Assembly (NCBI GenBank): GCA_022702545.1
Contig: JAHRBC010000003.1
Coordinates: forward strand, 6,634,001-6,698,000
DNA from: Phycomyces nitens
Taxonomy: Eukaryota; Mucoromycota; Mucoromycetes; Mucorales; Phycomycetaceae
DNA: 64,000 bases
Direction of reading: 5' to 3'
Position numbers and translations under genes: made by a program. Positions 58,604-64,000 of the stretch are shown here, in pieces (the stretch's first letter is position 1; each line of letters starts with the position of its first letter). The notes beneath the pieces are model-generated. The model had not been told where the DNA came from. It worked only from the letters and a program-made list of their open reading frames with translations, and ran no database searches.

Positions 58604-61600
58604 ATGAGTTATCATTTGAACATTCAAACGAGTCCAATCAGCAGCAGAAGCTCTCATTACGCAGAGTCTCCTTCAGAAAGTCCTGTCATACCAGGTACAG
58701 AAAAGTGCAAATGAGTGACATTAGAAATCTCTTATATTTCTAATACAACAAATGCAATTCAGCTAATCGGAATTGGAGTCATCAAGAAGAATCATTTTTT
58801 AAAACACACTGTGTACACACAATATCTCAAGATGATTGTCACTCGGTTCTTTCCCTGACAGCAAATGATCGATATCTATTTAGTGGGAGCCAAGGATCAA
58901 TAATTAATGTAAGTAGGCAACCGACAATTATCCCACACTCATCCAAGTGTATCACACATATTATATCTACTTTAATAAATAGGTCTGGGACCTCCATACA
59001 TTCTCTCTTGTTACTGAGCTCAAAGGCCACTGTGGAAGTATTCTCGGTCTAGTACTATCTCTAGATCGGGAATGGCTATTTAGTTGCTCTGGTAAATCAA
59101 GTTCCTTGAGATATTCTCAATGTGTGGACCGAGTCATCAGATATTTAATACTAATGATATTGATTCTGTAGGAGATGGAACTGTCAGGGTACAATAGGGC
59201 ATTGGATTAATATCTCTGGATTAATCTTTATATTGATCAATTAATATCTAGGTTTGGGATACAGAAACTTTCAAGTGTTTATTCTTGATACGATCGTGTC
59301 ATGATGTTGGAGATGTATTCTCTCTTGTATTTACCAAGCAAGCAGGATTGCTGTTTCTAGGTTGTCAGGACACTAGTATTCAGGTACCCTCATTTGTAAT
59401 TGCATTACTTTATCTCATTGCTTGTATATTCTAGTGGTACGATCTTGATGACCTAAAAAACGAAACCAAGAATGTATCCCACAATAAAGTCTTGAGACCA
59501 AAGTGCCAGAAATCTCGGTTCTTTGATAATGTACCGGGAATAAATATAGATAATTTTGAATACAAGGATACAAAACAGTGTGTTGTCAGAGAAAAGAATG
59601 TGCTAACAAATGCACACGATGGATATGTATACTGTCTTGTCTATTCGAACGATGTACCAAATATAGATGGAGAAGTGCTTATTAGTGGTAAGACTATTTA
59701 ACTTTCAAAAAGTATCTAACACTAAATGATTTCCGATAACAAAGGATCTGGAGATGGAGATGTCAAGGTTCGTTGAGTTGTATGTCCTGAACATGTATAA
59801 ACCCTCACTTTTGTAGATTTGGTTAATCAAGAACAAAGCTCTTCAGCTCTTGCATGTATTCAAAGGGGATTCCGATATGGGCGTTTTGAGTATAGCTCAA
59901 TCTGAAAATGGCTATTTATTTTGTGGTGTTCAAGGGGGAGATATACAGGAAAGTTTTCTTTTTTTTTGACTATAGAAATGCATTAGTTCAACTTATTTAA
60001 TGCCTTTTTTCCATTGTCATACTTTACAGATTTGGGACCTTGAAACGGTAAAATATACTAAAATAATATCATACCGTATTTATCTTATCGTTTTAATTGA
60101 ATATTTTTGATAACTATAGTATCAGATGATTCGATCGATCAAGGGGCATTCGGTAAAGATCATATATAGCCATCCCAAACACTCCTTTGGTCAAGTATTA
60201 AATATGACATTATATGGTTACAGGATGATGTTTTGTCAGTATCGGTCAAAGAAACCGGTTTTATTAGTGCCTCGGCTGATGGACGAATCAATGTAATTGG
60301 AATTGAACCATACAGCAAAATATATTACATTTTAATCAGTCTAGGTCAAACTAGTTGTGGAGTGAAGGATTTGAATTGGAGGAGTCGATCGACCAAGACA
60401 ATGGCATCCTGTTATCCTTGACACAGACTCGGGATTATATAGTCACAGGCGGCACCAACCACACGATCAAAGCAAGTCTTTATAAGAATAATAGTCTATA
60501 TTGGTTTACAAAGCCGTGAATCCTGTATTACCATTGAAGACTAATGGTATTAATATCAATAGTTTTGGCATACCCAACATTTCACCAATTCTGCCGATAA
60601 TTCCAAGAGAAATAGCAGCTTGCAGGATATAAATTCGGGTGGTATGGATATATATATATATATTACTCACCAAGAAATGATGTATTTACCGTTATTAATG
60701 TCAATTGGCTTAGATATGATGTTATCAACACTAGAAAAGTGGATTTCAATGCGAACAGTTAGTGGGATCCCTAAATATTCAGAAGAGTGCCGAAAGGGCG
60801 CACGATTTCTAAAGAACTTATTTCAAACTCTTGGAGCACAAAGCCGGATGATTCCCGGCGCTAGTGGGCGAAATCCTCTTGTGTATGGAAAGTTTTTTGC
60901 CAATCAGACCCAGTCTGGAAAAGATATCAGAGATGGCTCTTTTAAACCATTTGAGAAAGCACCAACTGTTTTAATTTATGGGCATTATGATGTGATTTCT
61001 GCTGAGAATGCAAAGGGTCTGTGGGAAAGTGACCCTTTTAAGCTATCCGGAAGGAATGGATATCTTTATGGAAGAGGAACCAGCGATAACAAGGTGATTT
61101 TTTCTCAAATCAAACAAGGGGAAGTATCAAGGTTTCACGTAACTCACAGAAAAACAATTTCGGATAATTATTCATGAAATTATTCAAGGGGCCAATATTA
61201 GCATGTATTTTTGCTGTCCATGAACTGCTAAAGCAAGGAAATCTAGATGTCAATGTGTTATTTCTGATTGAAGGAGAAGAAGAAAATGGAAGTGTAGGGT
61301 TTCAAGAGGCCCTTGACGAACAAAAGGCATGTTTAACATAGTGCCCAAGCTGTTTGTTTAACAAGGTCTTTGTATTATAGACGTTATTTGAAGATGTTGA
61401 TGTGGTGCTTCTCAGGTGAGTACACTCTTTTTTTTTTGCTGGGATGTTATCTCACTTTTCTTTCTCCTTTTCTATAACCGTGCAAAAGCAACTCTTATTG
61501 GTTGGGTGAGGATGTACCTTGCTTGACTTACGGACTAAGAGGTGTCGTACATGCATCTATAACAGTAAGTATACACATAATCTTATATTATCGTTATCAA

Positions 61601-62843
61601 CTATAATGTGTCAAATAAGGTATGCAATGGGCTTGCAGACCTTCATTCTGGTGTTGAAGGAGGAGCCATGTCAGAACCCTTGGTGGACCTAATCCATGTC
61701 TTGGGAAAACTTATCGATCCAAAAAAAAGAGTACTTGTACCAGGTAACATATTATCTATAAATCAATGTACAACATAATGTTATAATTAACAAGCTACCA
61801 CACCGAAATACGTTAACATATTGCTGTATACCAGGTTTCTATAACGACATTCGCCCCATAACTTCTGCTGAAGACGTTCTTTATGATCCTATTGTCAAAT
61901 GGCTACAAAAGTAAGGTTACATACACAATGTAACTGTTACAAAACAGCGGTTAATCTTAACGATTGTTTTTTTTTTTGTTTTTTGGCTTTTTTAGATCTA
62001 CAGATAAACCCCCAGATTCCACCTCTACTTCCAGATCCCAGCACTCTTGTATCACGCCTTCTTCTTTTTCCGACAGTGGGAGTGAGACAAGTGAATATAT
62101 GAGCGAACATGGGTTGAAACAGCAACTCATGGTGCGCTGGCGGTATCCAACCTTGAGTGTTCACAAGATTGACGTATCAATCAACAACCCAACAGTTATT
62201 CCTCGAAATGCAAGGGCAGTTATCAGTATGCGGGTTGTTCCTGACCAAAGCATATCAGACATATGTGATAGCTTTAAAAGCTATACAGAAAAGGTGTTTC
62301 AGGAAACCAGGACAGAAAACAAGATACTAGTGAGCTATAAAACATTTGTGCCTGGGAATAATATCGTACAATACATTAAACATAGTATGATATTTGTGTA
62401 GGTTCAAATAGAAAGCTCTGCAGATTACTGGCTTGGGAATCCAGAAAATAAATATTTCAAGGCAGCTGAGGATGCTATCAAGAAAGAATGGCAGATCAAA
62501 CCATTATATATTAGAGAAGGAGGCTCTATTCCGGCCGTAAGATTGTTAGAAAGATTCTGCAATGCACCTGCGATTCACTTGCCCATGGTAAATATTCCAC
62601 ACAGCAAATAAAGTAATTGTACTAATCAAACTCTCGTTTTGTTATCAAGGGTCAGGTAATAGATAAAATGAAAGAAGCAAAACCTTGTTAATTTTTAACA
62701 TCTTGGATATAAAATAGGCCTCTGATCAAGCACACCTTCCCAATGAGCGTATTCGACTATTGAATTTGCATGCTGGTAGAAGGATCATAAAGAACTTTTT
62801 GAAAACAGTGGGATCACAGAAAGAGAAGAGTAAAATAGATTAG
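58604..62843 (+). CDS. DUG2: Dug2-type protein: WD40 repeats fused to an M20 metallopeptidase domain
   Basis: Dug2 with Dug3 forms the cytosolic glutathione-degrading amidotransferase that removes the gamma-glutamyl group. I resolve 22 exons, in phase, 923 aa (yeast Dug2 878). Exons 1-12 (58604-60471, residues ~1-380) carry WD40 repeats (SQGSIINVWDL, GDGTVRVWDT, GDIQIWDLET, NHTIKFW). Exons 13-22 (60563-62843) carry the M20 domain with YGHYDVISAENA, GRGTSDNKGP, EGEEENGS, LADLHSGVEGG and AHLPNERI, all metal/catalytic motifs. Odd points: GC donors after 60471 and 61326, a GA donor after 59948, and a 6-nt exon (GGTCAG, 62650-62655) that restores PMGQASDQAHLPNER. The start at 58604 is the least certain point. 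If the GA donor is not used, the protein would be truncated. Confidence 0.9.
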
Positions 62844-63205
62844 ATTACTGTTGATATTGCTTTCTATATTTTGTCTAGTTTATAAAAACGAATGGCAAGG
62901 GAGTGGTCTCTTTTTTTTTAATACTGGAAAGTGCGTTTTTTAATATACATGGATGAATGGGGTTGTTGAATTTTCACGAAATTGACAGTTTCGACACATG
63001 TTTCTAGAGCGTTTTTGGCTGCTACATCGTAAAAAGTAAAATATAATGATTGTAAGTAGGGTGCGATCTGTGTTTCTGACACACGGATACATACACACAT
63101 CTAAAACTGCTTTGCAGAGTTGTGGTGGATTTGAATGATCATGCTTTCTTGCCCCAGGAGCCTTTTATCCTTCTTTCACGTCAGGCAACCGGGGCAAGGT
63201 ACCTT
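62844..63205. other. Convergent 3' intergenic region
   Basis: Between the 3' ends of DUG2 (+) and the carrier gene (-). AT-rich, no gene seen. Confidence 0.5.
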
Positions 63206-64000
63206 TTAGCTCTTAACCAGGTTCATTGCTGCTGTATTTGGTGGCCATTCTCCTTTTTCTCTCAAAGATTGTTCGAGATGCAGAACTTGTTCATAGATAA
63301 CAAACATGATTGCACTCTGTAAACTTGTCCAGAACACTCTTGGGCCAATACCACGAAACAGACCTCCAAGTCCTTGGTTTCTGTAATTCCACACAAGTCC
63401 CTCTACAATACCGCTATAATGTTTTGGTTGGACCATAGGTTGTTTTGGGTTCAGAGGAGCAGGAGTCAATTCGGGTATATTGACTGCCTTGGATCCCTTT
63501 TTGCCTCCTTGCTGAGTCTGAAGAAGTGTTTTCATAACATCAAGGGGTGTTGTAATAGCACCAGCAATTCCACCTGCCATTGATCCAGTCAACATATCGA
63601 TTCCAAGTGGAAGTTGTTGCCCGGGCTCTACGCAATTCTGCTGGGCAAATTTCTTGAATCGTTCTAATGGTGGGAATGCTGGATAAGAAATGCCGCACAT
63701 CATTAAATAACTCGTTTTTTTTCCTCACCATAACACGCGAATTGGAGTGCTGAATATGGGACGTCTCTAAGAATGGTAGCTTTAAATCCATGGAATAATG
63801 CCCCAAACCCATCGTATTTTACAATCTGTATAGCATTCATTAGCCCGGTATGATCCAATACACCACCAGACCGTAAACCCTTACCACTTTGGCTGCATGC
63901 CATGTACTCCGGTAATTATACCCACTTATAAAGTGTGGGTTATTGTATCGACCCTGGAGTTGCATGCGAGTCTTCAAGACTTCTGATGGAACATACACTA
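63206..64000 (-). CDS. Mitochondrial carrier (SLC25) family protein, 5' end beyond the window
   Basis: Inner-mitochondrial-membrane solute carrier, three exons visible: 63885->64000, 63729-63825 and 63206-63678, about 230 aa of the C-terminal two thirds. Carrier signatures are clear: [13 protein letters not shown] (repeat 2, Px[DE]xx[KR]), [20 protein letters not shown], then [20 protein letters not shown] (repeat 3) and [21 protein letters not shown] long hydrophilic insert ([20 protein letters not shown]) sits in the matrix loop of repeat 3. The sequence resembles the fungal YFR045W-like and S-adenosylmethionine-carrier-like groups, but the substrate cannot be named. The first exons lie to the right of base 64000. 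Confidence 0.9.

Overview
This 64-kb window is nuclear DNA from a filamentous fungus, most likely an early-diverging one (Mucoromycota, Mucorales/Phycomyces type). The reasons are very AT-rich intergenic DNA, many short (50-100 nt) GT-AG introns with CTAAC/CTAAT-like branch sites, a GPI-anchored chitin deacetylase, a fungal WD40+M20 Dug2 fusion, a fungal PalI/Sur7 claudin-like protein, a DUF8032-type nuclear protein and a TRAX gene (present in basal fungi, lost in budding yeast). The organism call is inference. The gene calls rest on reading frames that I spliced by hand and checked for phase.

Layout. 0-8 kb is gene-dense: a secreted protein cut by the left edge (-), nicotinamidase PNC1 (-) head-to-head with TRAX (+), a PTR2 peptide transporter (-) and ESCRT-III subunit VPS20/CHMP6 (-). 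8-22.6 kb is mostly a desert, broken by one DUF8032 gene (12.7-14.0 kb, -), a fold-back repeat (9.6-10.2 kb) and a decayed DDE transposase (20.2-20.7 kb). 22.6-34.8 kb holds chitin deacetylase (+), ribosomal protein uL14/RPL23 (+), the spliceosomal SNW1/Prp45 (+), a TMEM198-like membrane protein (+) and VPS55 (-). 37-48.8 kb is a run of minus-strand genes: PalI/Sur7-like, a calmodulin-like protein, ribosomal protein uS5/RPS2, a divergent CDK, a 113-aa Cys-rich orphan and phospholipase D. 52.3-57.7 kb is a near-perfect inverted repeat of about 2.1 kb per arm around a 1.17-kb spacer, filled with a tRNA-like Pol III module and Tc1/mariner debris. 58.6-62.8 kb is DUG2 (+, 22 exons), and a mitochondrial carrier (-) runs off the right edge.

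Functional themes are housekeeping: NAD salvage, peptide uptake and glutathione breakdown, endosomal sorting (VPS20, VPS55), splicing, translation, cell-wall modification and cell-cycle-type signalling. I see no metabolic cluster. The most unusual features are the 5.4-kb inverted-repeat block, a repeat unit found in paired copies of opposite polarity at two sites, recurrent 5-, 6- and 12-nt micro-exons, three non-GT donor sites in DUG2, and an RFX-type X-box plus two CACGTG boxes upstream of RPL23.
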